A DNA stretch of 64,000 nt from Paracoccaceae bacterium (GTDB lineage Bacteria > Pseudomonadota > Alphaproteobacteria > Rhodobacterales > Rhodobacteraceae): assembly GCA_020628545.1 (NCBI GenBank), contig JAHDEX010000001.1, positions 100,238 to 164,237 of the forward strand. Direction: 5' to 3'. Position numbers and translations under genes: made by a program. The notes beneath the pieces are model-generated. The model was not told the DNA's origin. It saw nothing but the letters and a program-made list of their open reading frames with translations, and made no database searches. The number at the start of each line of letters is the position of its first letter. Positions within the stretch are counted from its first letter, which is position 1. Below, piece after piece: positions 47,721 to 56,717 of the stretch.

Positions 47721-48227
47721 TTAGGCCGCGCGGCTCACCAGCACAGAGTTGATCTCTTCAGTGGCAGCCGTCTCATCATTGCCCGCCACAGCCGCGATCT
47801 CGCGGGTCAACCGCTCCAGCGCCGCCTCATATAGCTGCCGCTCTGAATAGCTTTGCTCGCGCTGATCGTCCTGACGGTGCAAGTCACGCACCACCTCTGC
47901 AATCGCGATCAAATCGCCGGAGTTGATCTTTTGCTCATATTCCTGCGCACGGCGCGACCACATGGCCTTTTTGACCTTCGCCTTGCCGCGCAACGTTTTC
48001 ATGGCATGGGCCACGATATCAGGCGTGGCAAGTGCGCGCATACCCACTTCGGTCGCCTTGTGGGTCGGCACCCGCAGGGTCATCTTGTCTTTTTCAAAAG
48101 CAATGACAAACAGTTCCAGGTCAAAGCCTGCAACCTCTTGTTTTTCAACCGAAACGATCTTGCCAACCCCGTGGGCCGGATAGACAACAAAGTCGTTCGG
48201 GCTGAACTCAAGTTTCTTTTTGCTCAT
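47721..48227 (-). CDS. carD: CarD/CdnL family transcription regulator
   Basis: 168 aa. The N-terminal RNA polymerase-interacting domain (FSPNDFVVYPAHGVGKIVSV) and helical C-terminal DNA-contacting domain (KKAMWSRRAQEYEQKINSG) match CarD/CdnL. This regulator binds the RNA polymerase beta subunit and stabilises open complexes at rRNA and housekeeping promoters. A terminator separates it from the ferredoxin gene upstream, so it is probably transcribed on its own. Confidence 0.95.
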   Translation of the reverse strand: MSKKKLEFSPNDFVVYPAHGVGKIVSVEKQEVAGFDLELFVIAFEKDKMTLRVPTHKATEVGMRALATPDIVAHAMKTLRGKAKVKKAMWSRRAQEYEQKINSGDLIAIAEVVRDLHRQDDQREQSYSERQLYEAALERLTREIAAVAGNDETAATEEINSVLVSRAA

Positions 48228-48357
48228 TCTCTACCTTTCAGCGCGGCGATCCGCGTACACCAGACGACAAAAAACCGACAGGGACAAAGTCCACGCCGGG
48301 GCAGCCGTACCTTCAGAAGTTCTTAGATTAGAAACATCATTGTCGGTACCATACCAC

Positions 48358-48384
48358 AAAAAAGGCCCGATGAAAACCGGGCCT
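48358..48384 (-). terminator. Rho-independent terminator of fdxA
   Basis: On the minus strand AGGCCCG and CGGGCCT arms with an eight-base loop run into six or more T, about 30 bases after the fdxA stop. Confidence 0.88.
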
Positions 48385-48413
48385 AACACTACGTCTTTTC
48401 CGGAAAGAACGGA

Positions 48414-48749
48414 TTATCCGCCCTCGCCTGCAGCTTCGGAAAAGAGCTCCATCTTTCCCTCCTTGCCGTCCATTTCTTCGGCCGTCGGGAGAGGATCTTT
48501 CTTGGTGATGATGACGGGCCACATTTCAGAATATTTGCGGTTGAATTCCACCCACTTTTCCATGTCCGGCTCCGTGTCCGGGCGGATGGCATCAGCAGGG
48601 CATTCAGGCTCACAAACGCCACAGTCAATACATTCGTCAGGATGAATCACCAGCATATTCTCACCCTCATAGAAGCAGTCCACTGGGCAAACTTCGACGC
48701 AGTCGGTGTATTTGCAGGCGATACAATTGTCGTTGACGATATAGGTCAT
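48414..48749 (-). CDS. fdxA: 7Fe ferredoxin FdxA
   Basis: 111 aa soluble electron carrier with a 3Fe-4S and a 4Fe-4S cluster. The N-terminal cysteines are in [17 protein letters not shown] and the second set in [12 protein letters not shown]. The C-terminal extension of about 50 residues is typical of the FdxA type. It follows the helicase and S4 genes on the same strand, 57 bases after the S4 gene, and has its own terminator. Confidence 0.96.
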   Translation of the reverse strand: MTYIVNDNCIACKYTDCVEVCPVDCFYEGENMLVIHPDECIDCGVCEPECPADAIRPDTEPDMEKWVEFNRKYSEMWPVIITKKDPLPTAEEMDGKEGKMELFSEAAGEGG

Positions 48750-48806
48750 GGGCGGGCTTTCGTTCGTGTCGGCGCTTCCCTAGGCCAAGAGGTTCGCGCG
48801 TTCAAG

Positions 48807-49205
48807 CTAGAATGGATCATCCGCGTCACGATGAGACATCAAGTTCCTGCGATCCTTCTTGGTCGGACGCCCCTTCCCATCAAAGCCCGGATTGGCAGAA
48901 CGCGTGTCCCCCGGTTTGGGCGGCGCGGGTGCCGGCGTGAGATCGTCATAGAGCGCCTGCGCTTCTGGTGCGGGACCGCGACGGGTGCCACAAGCGATAA
49001 TGCGCACCACCTTCGTCTCGCGCTCCTTCACGAATGTCAGCGTGTCGCCCGGTCCAACCGCTCGCGCAGGCTTGCTTACTGGTGTTCCGTCGACGCGCAC
49101 TTTGCCAGCGCTGACCATCCCGGCCGCGAGCGAGCGCGATCTGAAGAATCGCGCCTGCCACAGCCATTTGTCGAGGCGAATCGTTTCTTTCGGCTGATCC
49201 GTCAA
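48807..49205 (-). CDS. S4-domain RNA-binding protein (Hsp15-like)
   Basis: 132 aa with an N-terminal S4 domain (IRLDKWLWQARFFRSRSLA, GKVRVDGTPVSKPARAVGPG) and a basic tail rich in Lys/Arg. It resembles HslR/Hsp15, which binds stalled 50S subunits carrying nascent chains. The ATG overlaps the helicase stop by four bases, so the two are translated together, hinting at a shared RNA or ribosome role. Confidence 0.9.
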   Translation of the reverse strand: MTDQPKETIRLDKWLWQARFFRSRSLAAGMVSAGKVRVDGTPVSKPARAVGPGDTLTFVKERETKVVRIIACGTRRGPAPEAQALYDDLTPAPAPPKPGDTRSANPGFDGKGRPTKKDRRNLMSHRDADDPF

Positions 49206-52084
49206 TCGCGCTTCAGGCCAGCCAAGGCCGCCGCGAACGGATTGTCTGGATCAATGGCCTTTTCCTTGCGCGGCTTGGACTGGAAGGTTTGTGGCTTGTT
49301 GCCCCCACCCTTACCGCCTTTGCCACGCGGACGGCCTTTGCCTTGGGGTTTCCCACCGCGCTGGTTCTGCGGGCGCCCGCCCTGTCGCTGGGCACGGCCA
49401 CCCCAAGTGAAGGTATAAAAGATCTCTATATCGGTCGAAGATACCGCCTCATCCGCAGAAGCACCTACAGGGACTTCGGTTTCAGACATTTCCGGTATCG
49501 AGTCGTCGGCCGGAACCTCTGCGGGTTCCGCGGTAATCGGTGCCAGCCCTTCGTCAGGTATATTGGCAACCTCTTCGGGGGTGTCGTCTGCAGGGACGTC
49601 CGCCTCTGGCATACGGGTGACCGCACCTGCGTTCCCCTCACCACGGTCCATCACCGGTATTGGATCGCCGACATCCGCATCTGCTTCCGGGACAACATTT
49701 GTGACGGGGCGTGCTTTCTCGCGCTCGCCCTTCTCAGCCTTGTAGCCCAGACCAGTCATCAGATCGGCGAACTGTTCAAGCGTCATGCCCGTAATCGACA
49801 GCATATCGGCCGTCGCTTCAAACCCGCCCCGGCTGTCCTGATCGCGCAACATGTCGGCCAAACGTTCGAGCATATCGATCCGGATCGCCCGCTCACCTGC
49901 GGCGCGGTAGCCGGCCATCGCGTAGTAGCCATTTACGGCGTCTTTGTCGGACGGGACCGTGACAAGCCCCGGAGGCGGTGCTTCAGGGAACTCAGCGAGG
50001 TTTTGGGCCAACGACCACAGCACCAGCCGCAAGCGCGTCGGAGCTGGTTTCAGTAAGAGCGGCATGAAGATCGTGAACTGTCCAAAGCGGATCCCGTGCT
50101 TACGCAAGGTCCCGCGCGCATCCTGATCGAGATCTTTCACCTCTTTCGCGACCTCACCACGTGGGACGATGCCAAAACCTTCAATCAGGCGATAAGCAAA
50201 GCCTTTGGCGATGCCTTCAAGCGTTTCATCATTCCGCAGTCCGATCAGCGGCTCGAAACCTGCAGCAATCTTGCGGTCGATGAAGTGCTGGAGGCGTCGC
50301 TCTACCTTTTGGGCAATCTCGGGTCCGGCTTCGTCATCGACAAAGACTGACACACCGGGCTTGAGAATATCGGCGCCGGTCACAAGTTTCCCAACCGCTT
50401 GATCACCCCACATGAGGCCGCCCTGTTCGGTGAAGTCGATTTCCGTATCAGGAGCGTTGTAGAATTTGTCTGCGCGCAGGTGGAAATGCGGGGCCAGTGC
50501 CGCGACGCTTGCCTGCCGCAAGGTCTTCGCCTCATCCGGGCTACCTGCTTTATCCATCCGGAACCGGAAGCCTTCCAGCTTGCCAACAAATTCACCTTCA
50601 ACGGTGACTTCACCGTTTTCGTTCACCTCAGCCACCAGGCTCTCCTTCTGTTTCAACCGGCGCAGCAAGATGCTGGTGCGCCGGTCGACGAATCTTTGCG
50701 TGAGTGCCCCGTGCAGGGCATCTGATAGTCGGTCTTCTACCGCGCGCGTCTGCTCGCGCCAATGGGCTTCGTCGCGAACCCATCCTTTGCGCTGTGCGAC
50801 GTAAGTCCATGTGCGGATGAAAGAAAGTCGCTTTGACAGCGTATCAATGTCACCGTCAGAGCGGTCGATCCGCGCAATCTGAAGGGCGAACCAGCTTTCA
50901 TCGACATGACCTGTCTGGTGTAAGTCACTGAAGATACGCGTTAAAAGTGCGGCATGTTCTCCTGTACTGATGCCACGAAAGTCGGGAATACGGCAAACGT
51001 CCCAAAGCAGTTTGACCGACGGACCGTCGGTTGCGCGCGCGGCAACGTAACCATCGTCCGCAAGCGTCTTAAGGGCGCGCAAATCGTCGGATTCGCGGGC
51101 GCGCGTGAGCCATGGTTCCTGGGTCCGCACCTCTAGCGTCTGGATTAGACGCTTGATCGAACCGAACTGTAAGTCACTGTTACGCCAACTTAATTTCTTC
51201 ACGGGCTGAAACTGGTGATCCATGATCGCCTGTGCCACGCCCTCGTCTAGCGGTTGTGCCTCACCGGTGACACCAAAGGTGCCATTGGCGGTATGTCGCC
51301 CAGCGCGGCCCGCAATCTGCGCCAACTCCTCTGGAAAGAGGTGTCGCATGCGCTGCCCGTCGAACTTCGACAGTGCTGAAAAGGCCACGTGGTCAATGTC
51401 GAGATTGAGGCCCATCCCGATGGCATCGGTCGCGACGAGGTAGTCGACATCACCGTTTTGATACATCTCAACCTGCGCGTTACGCGTCCGTGGCGACAAT
51501 GCCCCCATGACAACAGCAGCGCCGCCCTTGGTTCGACGCAAAAGTTCTGCAATCGCATAGACATTTTCAACTGAAAACCCGACGATAGCTGCCCGGGCAG
51601 GCATCCGATTTATCTTTTTCGAACCTGAATAGGTTAATTGGGACATGCGGGGCCGTTCCATGAACTGTACCCCCGGCACCATCGCCGCAATGGCAGAGCG
51701 CATCGTGCCCGCCCCCAGGAACAGCGTTTCATGCAACCCACGCGCGTGCAAAAGGCGGTCGGTGAAAACATGGCCCCGCTCTGCATCCGCGCAAAGCTGA
51801 ATCTCATCAATCGCCAGAAAATCACATCCCATGCCCTCGGGCATCGCTTCAACCGTGCAGACCCAATACTGGACACGCGGCGGCACGATCCGCTCTTCCC
51901 CTGTCACCAAAGCCACAACTGAGGGGCCTTTTGCGGCAACGATCCGATCGTAAACCTCTCGCGCCAAAAGTCGTAGTGGTAAGCCGATGACGCCAGTGCG
52001 ATAGGCGAGCATCCGTTCAATCGCGTAATGGGTTTTACCGGTGTTGGTCGGGCCAAGAACGGCCGTAATCCGGGATTGTTGCAT
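49202..52084 (-). CDS. Suv3-like superfamily 2 RNA helicase with basic tail
   Basis: 960 aa; ATG 52084 is preferred, and ATG 52090 is also in frame. The Walker A motif is GPTNTGKTHYAI, motif II is DEIQ (AIDEIQLCADAERG) in place of DEAD, and the C-terminal helicase domain has IAGRAGRHTANGTFG. This pattern matches mitochondrial Suv3 and its alphaproteobacterial relatives, linked to RNA decay. After a Glu/Pro-rich acidic stretch the protein ends in an Arg/Gly/Lys/Gln tail (GGRPQNQRGGKPQGKG), likely disordered and RNA-binding. It is first in the helicase - S4 - fdxA run. Confidence 0.9.
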   Translation of the reverse strand: MQQSRITAVLGPTNTGKTHYAIERMLAYRTGVIGLPLRLLAREVYDRIVAAKGPSVVALVTGEERIVPPRVQYWVCTVEAMPEGMGCDFLAIDEIQLCADAERGHVFTDRLLHARGLHETLFLGAGTMRSAIAAMVPGVQFMERPRMSQLTYSGSKKINRMPARAAIVGFSVENVYAIAELLRRTKGGAAVVMGALSPRTRNAQVEMYQNGDVDYLVATDAIGMGLNLDIDHVAFSALSKFDGQRMRHLFPEELAQIAGRAGRHTANGTFGVTGEAQPLDEGVAQAIMDHQFQPVKKLSWRNSDLQFGSIKRLIQTLEVRTQEPWLTRARESDDLRALKTLADDGYVAARATDGPSVKLLWDVCRIPDFRGISTGEHAALLTRIFSDLHQTGHVDESWFALQIARIDRSDGDIDTLSKRLSFIRTWTYVAQRKGWVRDEAHWREQTRAVEDRLSDALHGALTQRFVDRRTSILLRRLKQKESLVAEVNENGEVTVEGEFVGKLEGFRFRMDKAGSPDEAKTLRQASVAALAPHFHLRADKFYNAPDTEIDFTEQGGLMWGDQAVGKLVTGADILKPGVSVFVDDEAGPEIAQKVERRLQHFIDRKIAAGFEPLIGLRNDETLEGIAKGFAYRLIEGFGIVPRGEVAKEVKDLDQDARGTLRKHGIRFGQFTIFMPLLLKPAPTRLRLVLWSLAQNLAEFPEAPPPGLVTVPSDKDAVNGYYAMAGYRAAGERAIRIDMLERLADMLRDQDSRGGFEATADMLSITGMTLEQFADLMTGLGYKAEKGEREKARPVTNVVPEADADVGDPIPVMDRGEGNAGAVTRMPEADVPADDTPEEVANIPDEGLAPITAEPAEVPADDSIPEMSETEVPVGASADEAVSSTDIEIFYTFTWGGRAQRQGGRPQNQRGGKPQGKGRPRGKGGKGGGNKPQTFQSKPRKEKAIDPDNPFAAALAGLKRD

Positions 52085-52112
52085 TGTCATCCCCGGTGGG
52101 GATCAGCAGAAA

Positions 52113-52667
52113 CTAGATCCGCTGACCAGTTGTTTGTGTTTCTAGCCGTTCGAGCGCTTCAGCAGCCTCTGGGTCAAGCGGATAGATCTCTTGAATGGCT
52201 TCGTATGCACGTTGGGCATCATCCGGCCGTCCAAGTTCTTCCAGGATAATTCCGATGCCGAACATCGCCTCGAAATGGCGCGGGTTCAAAACCAGCGTCT
52301 GGCGCAGATCATCAATCGCCGGCCCCATTAAGCCTGCAGAGAAATATGCCGAAGCGCGGCTGTGATAGCCTTCGGCAAAGTCCGGCGCGTGATCGACAAG
52401 CGCGGAGAAATGCTCAATCGCGATATCATGGTCACCTTCTTCCGCGGCCTCCGACCCACGCCGCAGCAACAGATCCATCGCGGGGGAGCCGCTTTGTTCG
52501 AAACGGCGCAGAATACGCTCTGCCACACGTTCATGTGTGGTCTCGTCCGCTTCAATCAGCTCTTGAAAAAGCGCGTCCAAATCGGTCTCTTGCGCCGCGA
52601 GCGGTGCGCTTAACGCGAACGTCAGGGCAAATGCCGTAACGGTACGTTTGATGCGTGGGGTCAGCAT
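52113..52667 (-). CDS. Exported tetratricopeptide repeat protein
   Basis: 184 aa from ATG 52667 with a signal peptide (about residues 1-26, ending PLAA). Three TPR-like helical repeats are visible (ALVDHAPDFAEGYHSRASAY, LVLNPRHFEAMFGIGIILEE, and LGRPDDAQRAYEAIQEIYPL). It is likely a periplasmic scaffold for protein contacts. It lies 28 bases upstream of the helicase on the same strand, and its function is otherwise unknown. Confidence 0.85.
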   Translation of the reverse strand: MLTPRIKRTVTAFALTFALSAPLAAQETDLDALFQELIEADETTHERVAERILRRFEQSGSPAMDLLLRRGSEAAEEGDHDIAIEHFSALVDHAPDFAEGYHSRASAYFSAGLMGPAIDDLRQTLVLNPRHFEAMFGIGIILEELGRPDDAQRAYEAIQEIYPLDPEAAEALERLETQTTGQRI

Positions 52668-52739
52668 GGCCATAACCTATATGTAACGTGCTGGGCGATT
52701 ATCGCCAGAGGGCACGAAAGACAAACAAAGGAATATCGC

Positions 52740-53027
52740 ATGAGCGACGTGGTCACAGAAGCTGTTGCACAGCTGAATGAAAAAATCTCTGGCGGCTTTG
52801 ACGGCACTGCCAAGTTCGACATTGAAGGCGAAGGCAGCATCATTATTGACGAAAACGGTGCGCGCGCTGGTGATGACGACGCGGACGTCACGATGAGCGC
52901 GACAGCCGAAACATTCAAAGCCATCCTCGACGGCGAAGAAAACCCAACAGCCGCGTTCATGTCAGGCAAACTGGCAGTAGACGGCGACATGGGTATGGCG
53001 ATGAAACTCGCAGGTGTTTTGGGCTAA
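52740..53027 (+). CDS. SCP2 sterol-binding domain protein
   Basis: 95 aa, a complete minimal SCP-2 lipid-binding domain: an N-terminal helix (VTEAVAQLNEKISGGFDG), central strands (GSIIIDENGARAGDDDADV) and the closing ILDGEENPTAAFMSGKLAVDGDMGMAMKL. It probably binds a hydrophobic molecule in the cytosol. AAAGGAA precedes the ATG. A hydrolase gene starts three bases after its stop, so the two are likely functionally linked in lipid handling. Confidence 0.93.
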   Translation: MSDVVTEAVAQLNEKISGGFDGTAKFDIEGEGSIIIDENGARAGDDDADVTMSATAETFKAILDGEENPTAAFMSGKLAVDGDMGMAMKLAGVLG

Positions 53028-53030
53028 CAC

Positions 53031-53966
53031 ATGGAAACAGCACCGTTTTACGCCGACGTCGCCTATGGGCCAGAAAGTGGCGTGGCCCATTGGGTCACCC
53101 CCTCCGACGGCGTGCGGATCCGCGTGGCCCATTGGCCGCTCGCGGATGCGAAAGGAACGGTGCTGCTTTTTCCAGGGCGCACGGAATACATCGAGAAATA
53201 CGGCGATGCTGCGCAAGAATTGCAAGCCCGCGGCTACGCGAGTGTTGCGATTGACTGGCGCGGTCAGGGCCTTGCCGACCGGCTGATCCCGGAACGGGCC
53301 ATTGGACATGTCGATACTTTCGCAGACTATCAATTGGACGTGAAAGCCGTCATGGCTCATGTGGATGCTCTTGATCTGCCGGGTCCGTACTACCTCATGG
53401 CGCATTCCATGGGCGGCTGCATTGGTCTGCGGTCGCTCCATGAGGGGCTGGATGTCAAAGCCGCCGCATTTTCCGCCCCGATGTGGGGTCTGACGCTTGC
53501 GTCGTGGTTGCGTCCGTTTGTGACGGCGCTGCCTGCCGTAGCTGTGCGGTTTGGCAAAGGCGACAGGCTCGCGCCCGGCCAAATGCTCGAAACATACGTG
53601 CTGCGTGAAGAGTTTGACCTGAATACGCTGACGAATGACAAGGTCTTGTGGGAACGGCTGCAGGAGCAAGTCCGCAAATATCCCGATCTTGCCCTCGGCG
53701 GACCCTCATTGAACTGGCTCTATCAGGCGATGCGCGAAATGGACGCCCTGCATGAGATGCTGAGCCCTGATTACCCCTGCCTGAGTTTCGTTGGCACCAA
53801 CGAAAGTATCGTTGACCCTGTCCGCATCCGAAACCGCATGTCCCGTTGGCCAGAAGGGCGTCTTGTGACCCTCAAAGGCGGAGAGCATGAGGTGATGCTT
53901 GAACTGCCGCATATGCGGGATCGTGTGTTTGATCTGACCGCGGCGCACTTTGCGGATTATCCGTAA
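53031..53966 (+). CDS. Alpha/beta hydrolase (lysophospholipase/monoacylglycerol lipase-like)
   Basis: 311 aa with the serine hydrolase fold. The oxyanion strand is LLFPGRTEYIEKYGDAA, the nucleophile elbow is AHSMGG (in place of GHSMGG), the late acidic residue is in ESIVDP and the histidine in GGEHEVMLE. It resembles PldB-like lysophospholipases. It follows the SCP2 gene by three bases, which suggests an acyl-lipid substrate. Confidence 0.9.
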   Translation: METAPFYADVAYGPESGVAHWVTPSDGVRIRVAHWPLADAKGTVLLFPGRTEYIEKYGDAAQELQARGYASVAIDWRGQGLADRLIPERAIGHVDTFADYQLDVKAVMAHVDALDLPGPYYLMAHSMGGCIGLRSLHEGLDVKAAAFSAPMWGLTLASWLRPFVTALPAVAVRFGKGDRLAPGQMLETYVLREEFDLNTLTNDKVLWERLQEQVRKYPDLALGGPSLNWLYQAMREMDALHEMLSPDYPCLSFVGTNESIVDPVRIRNRMSRWPEGRLVTLKGGEHEVMLELPHMRDRVFDLTAAHFADYP

Positions 53967-54023
53967 AAACCTGACATGCCGCGAGCCTCTGGGCAAAACC
54001 CCTACCTGCCCTAAATCCTGTCC

Positions 54024-55037
54024 ATGGCAGACGTGCTGAAATTCACGGATGAGGGCATCTATTGCCCGGCGGGCGATTTCTACATCGACCCGTGGAAGCC
54101 GGTTGATCGCGCCTTGATCACCCATGGGCACGCCGACCACGCCCGCGACGGTATGAACCGCTACCTCGCGACAGAGGCAGCTGCCCCGGTGATGCGGCAT
54201 CGCTTGGGAGATATCGCCCTCGACACCATCCGATACGGCGAAACCATTAGGATCGGAGGGGCCGAGGTGTCCTTTCATCCGGCGGGCCACGTGCCCGGTT
54301 CCGCTCAGATCAAGGTCAGGGTGAAAGGTCAGGATTGGGTGGTATCGGGTGACTACAAGGTCGTCGCAGATGGTCTCTCCGAGCCCTTTGAGCCCGTCAG
54401 ATGCCACGCCTTTATCACCGAATGCACCTTCGGACTGCCGATCTTCAAATGGACGCCACAAGACGTCCTAACCCAGCAGATCGACGATTGGTGGGCGTCA
54501 TGCGCGGCTGAGGGCCGTACTGCTGTGCTTGGCGCCTATTCGCTTGGAAAGGCGCAGCGTCTGCTGACAACCGTGAATGCGGACATCGGGCCGATCCTGA
54601 CCCACGGCGCGGTGGAAGGCACCAACGGCGTACTGCGCGCACAAGGATTGGCCTTGCCGGATACAACCTACGTCACACAGGACCTCAAGATCAAAGACTA
54701 CCCTGGCGCCTTGGTTGTCGCCCCACCCGGCGCGATGGCCGGTCCGTGGATGCGCAAATTCGGGCAAACCTCAACGGCCTTTGCCTCAGGCTGGATGGCC
54801 TTGCGCGGGGTCCGACGGCGGCGTGCTGCAGACCGCGGCTTTATCGTCTCGGACCATGCGGACTGGGCGGGGCTGAATTGGGCGATCAAAGAAACCGGGG
54901 CTGAGAAAATCTTTGTCACCCACGGCTACACGAACAGCTTTGAGCGCTGGTTACGCGATCAGGGTTATGACGCCCACACTGTCAGCACTGCCTACGAAGG
55001 CGAAGGTTTCGACAGCACGACCGAGGATGCGGCGTGA
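54024..55037 (+). CDS. Ligase-associated DNA exonuclease (metallo-beta-lactamase/beta-CASP fold)
   Basis: 337 aa related to SNM1/Artemis-type nucleases. The metal-binding motif is THGHADHARDG near residue 35, with later ligands in HPAGHVPGS, SGDYKV and SDHADW. The family is defined by association with an ATP-dependent DNA ligase, and here the ligase gene starts within its stop (GTGA). It probably trims DNA ends before sealing. Confidence 0.93.
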   Translation: MADVLKFTDEGIYCPAGDFYIDPWKPVDRALITHGHADHARDGMNRYLATEAAAPVMRHRLGDIALDTIRYGETIRIGGAEVSFHPAGHVPGSAQIKVRVKGQDWVVSGDYKVVADGLSEPFEPVRCHAFITECTFGLPIFKWTPQDVLTQQIDDWWASCAAEGRTAVLGAYSLGKAQRLLTTVNADIGPILTHGAVEGTNGVLRAQGLALPDTTYVTQDLKIKDYPGALVVAPPGAMAGPWMRKFGQTSTAFASGWMALRGVRRRRAADRGFIVSDHADWAGLNWAIKETGAEKIFVTHGYTNSFERWLRDQGYDAHTVSTAYEGEGFDSTTEDAA

Positions 55038-56623
55038 AGGATTTTGCGCAACTTTTCACCCGCGTTGACGAGTCGACCAAAACGACTGTCAAAGTCGCAG
55101 CCCTTGCTGATTTCTTTGCCACGGCTGATGACCCCGACAAATTGTGGACCATCGCGCTCTTCACCGGACGTCGCCCCAAACGCACCATCACGGCAACCCG
55201 ATTGCGCGAATGGGCCGCTGAAGTGGCTGGCCTTCCGGATTGGCTGTTTGAAGACAGCTACAGTATTGTAGGCGATCTGGCAGAGACGATCTCGCTCGTC
55301 TTGCCGCCCGCGGAAAGCCACGTTGATCAGCCTTTGTCTTACTGGATTGATGAGGTCAAACGTCTTGCGACGTTGGACGAACCCGACCGAAAAGCGGGCA
55401 TCCTCGCCGCGTGGGATCAGTTAGAGCAGGTCGAACGGTTCCTCTTCACCAAGCTACTCACTGGCGGCTTTCGCGTAGGCGTCAGCGCCAAACTCATGAC
55501 CCGCGCGTTGGCCAAGGCCACAGGACAGGATGAGGCGACTCTCACCCATAAGCTGATGGGTCAATGGACCCCCGAAACCACCACATTCACCGATCTGATC
55601 GAAGCAGATGACCCCGGTACCGACTTATCACGCCCCTATCCGTTCTACCTTGCCTACGGCCTCGACGATCTTGACGACCTCGGTGACCCCGTTGATTGGA
55701 TGGCTGAACGCAAGTGGGACGGCATTCGCGGGCAATTGATCGTGCGCGGTGGTAAGCACTATGTCTGGTCACGCGGCGAGGACCTGATGACGGACCGGTT
55801 TCCCGAGTTTGCGCAACTGCCTGACTTCCTGCCCGATGGCACCGTTATTGATGGCGAGGTTCTGGCCTATGCAGACCACATGCCGCTCAGCTTCAACGCT
55901 CTGCAAACCCGGATTGGGCGCAAGACTGTTCCGAAAAAAGTGCTGAAAGAGGCACCGGTCGTCTTGATGGCCTACGATCTGCTGGAAGATCAAGGCGAGG
56001 ATATCCGCAGCACCCCCATGGCCGACCGCCGTGCGCGGCTGGAAGACCTTATTGCGGGCGTGCCCAATACAGCCCCGCTCAAGCTGTCCCCCGGTGTTGC
56101 ATTCCAAACGTGGGAAGCGCTCGCAGCGGAGCGTGAAAAATCCCGCGACCTCAATGCCGAAGGGCTTATGCTGAAGAATAAGCACAGCCCGTATCTCGCA
56201 GGTCGCAAACGTGGGGATTGGTGGAAGTGGAAGGTCGATCCGCTGACCATCGACGCGGTAATGATCTATGCGCAGGCGGGGCATGGACGGCGCGCAAATC
56301 TCTTCACCGACTACACGTTTGCGGTCTGGAACGGTAATGAGCTGACGCCCTTTACGAAAGCCTATTCCGGCCTGACGGACGTTGAATTCCGCCAAATCAC
56401 CGCCTGGGTCCGCAAGAACACCTTGCAGCGCTTTGGCCCTGTGCGTCAGGTGCCGCCCGAACATGTGTTTGAGATCGCCTTCGAAGGCATCCGCGCCTCC
56501 CCTCGCCATAAGTCAGGTGTCGCCTTGCGCTTTCCCCGTATGCTGCGTTGGCGCAAGGACAAGCCGGTTTCTGAGGCCAATACGCTCGATGATTTGAAAG
56601 AGATGCTGGACCTCTACGGCTGA
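55034..56623 (+). CDS. ATP-dependent DNA ligase
   Basis: 529 aa from a GTG start that overlaps the exonuclease stop. An N-terminal DNA-binding domain precedes the adenylation domain, with the nucleophile lysine in ERKWDGIRG (Lys227), and an OB domain (GRKRGDWWKWKVDP). It joins breaks in duplex DNA, likely in an end-processing repair pathway rather than replication. In many bacteria the helicase Lhr and a phosphoesterase are encoded next to this pair; neither is present here, and pepF follows. Confidence 0.95.
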   Translation: MKDFAQLFTRVDESTKTTVKVAALADFFATADDPDKLWTIALFTGRRPKRTITATRLREWAAEVAGLPDWLFEDSYSIVGDLAETISLVLPPAESHVDQPLSYWIDEVKRLATLDEPDRKAGILAAWDQLEQVERFLFTKLLTGGFRVGVSAKLMTRALAKATGQDEATLTHKLMGQWTPETTTFTDLIEADDPGTDLSRPYPFYLAYGLDDLDDLGDPVDWMAERKWDGIRGQLIVRGGKHYVWSRGEDLMTDRFPEFAQLPDFLPDGTVIDGEVLAYADHMPLSFNALQTRIGRKTVPKKVLKEAPVVLMAYDLLEDQGEDIRSTPMADRRARLEDLIAGVPNTAPLKLSPGVAFQTWEALAAEREKSRDLNAEGLMLKNKHSPYLAGRKRGDWWKWKVDPLTIDAVMIYAQAGHGRRANLFTDYTFAVWNGNELTPFTKAYSGLTDVEFRQITAWVRKNTLQRFGPVRQVPPEHVFEIAFEGIRASPRHKSGVALRFPRMLRWRKDKPVSEANTLDDLKEMLDLYG

Positions 56624-56717
56624 CCAAAGGCTTTTGCAGAGTTTCTTTTTGTCTACCTTCCCTCCCCTCCTGCGAAGGCCTATGTAACAGCCACAAATGA
56701 AGGAGAGGATGCTATTG

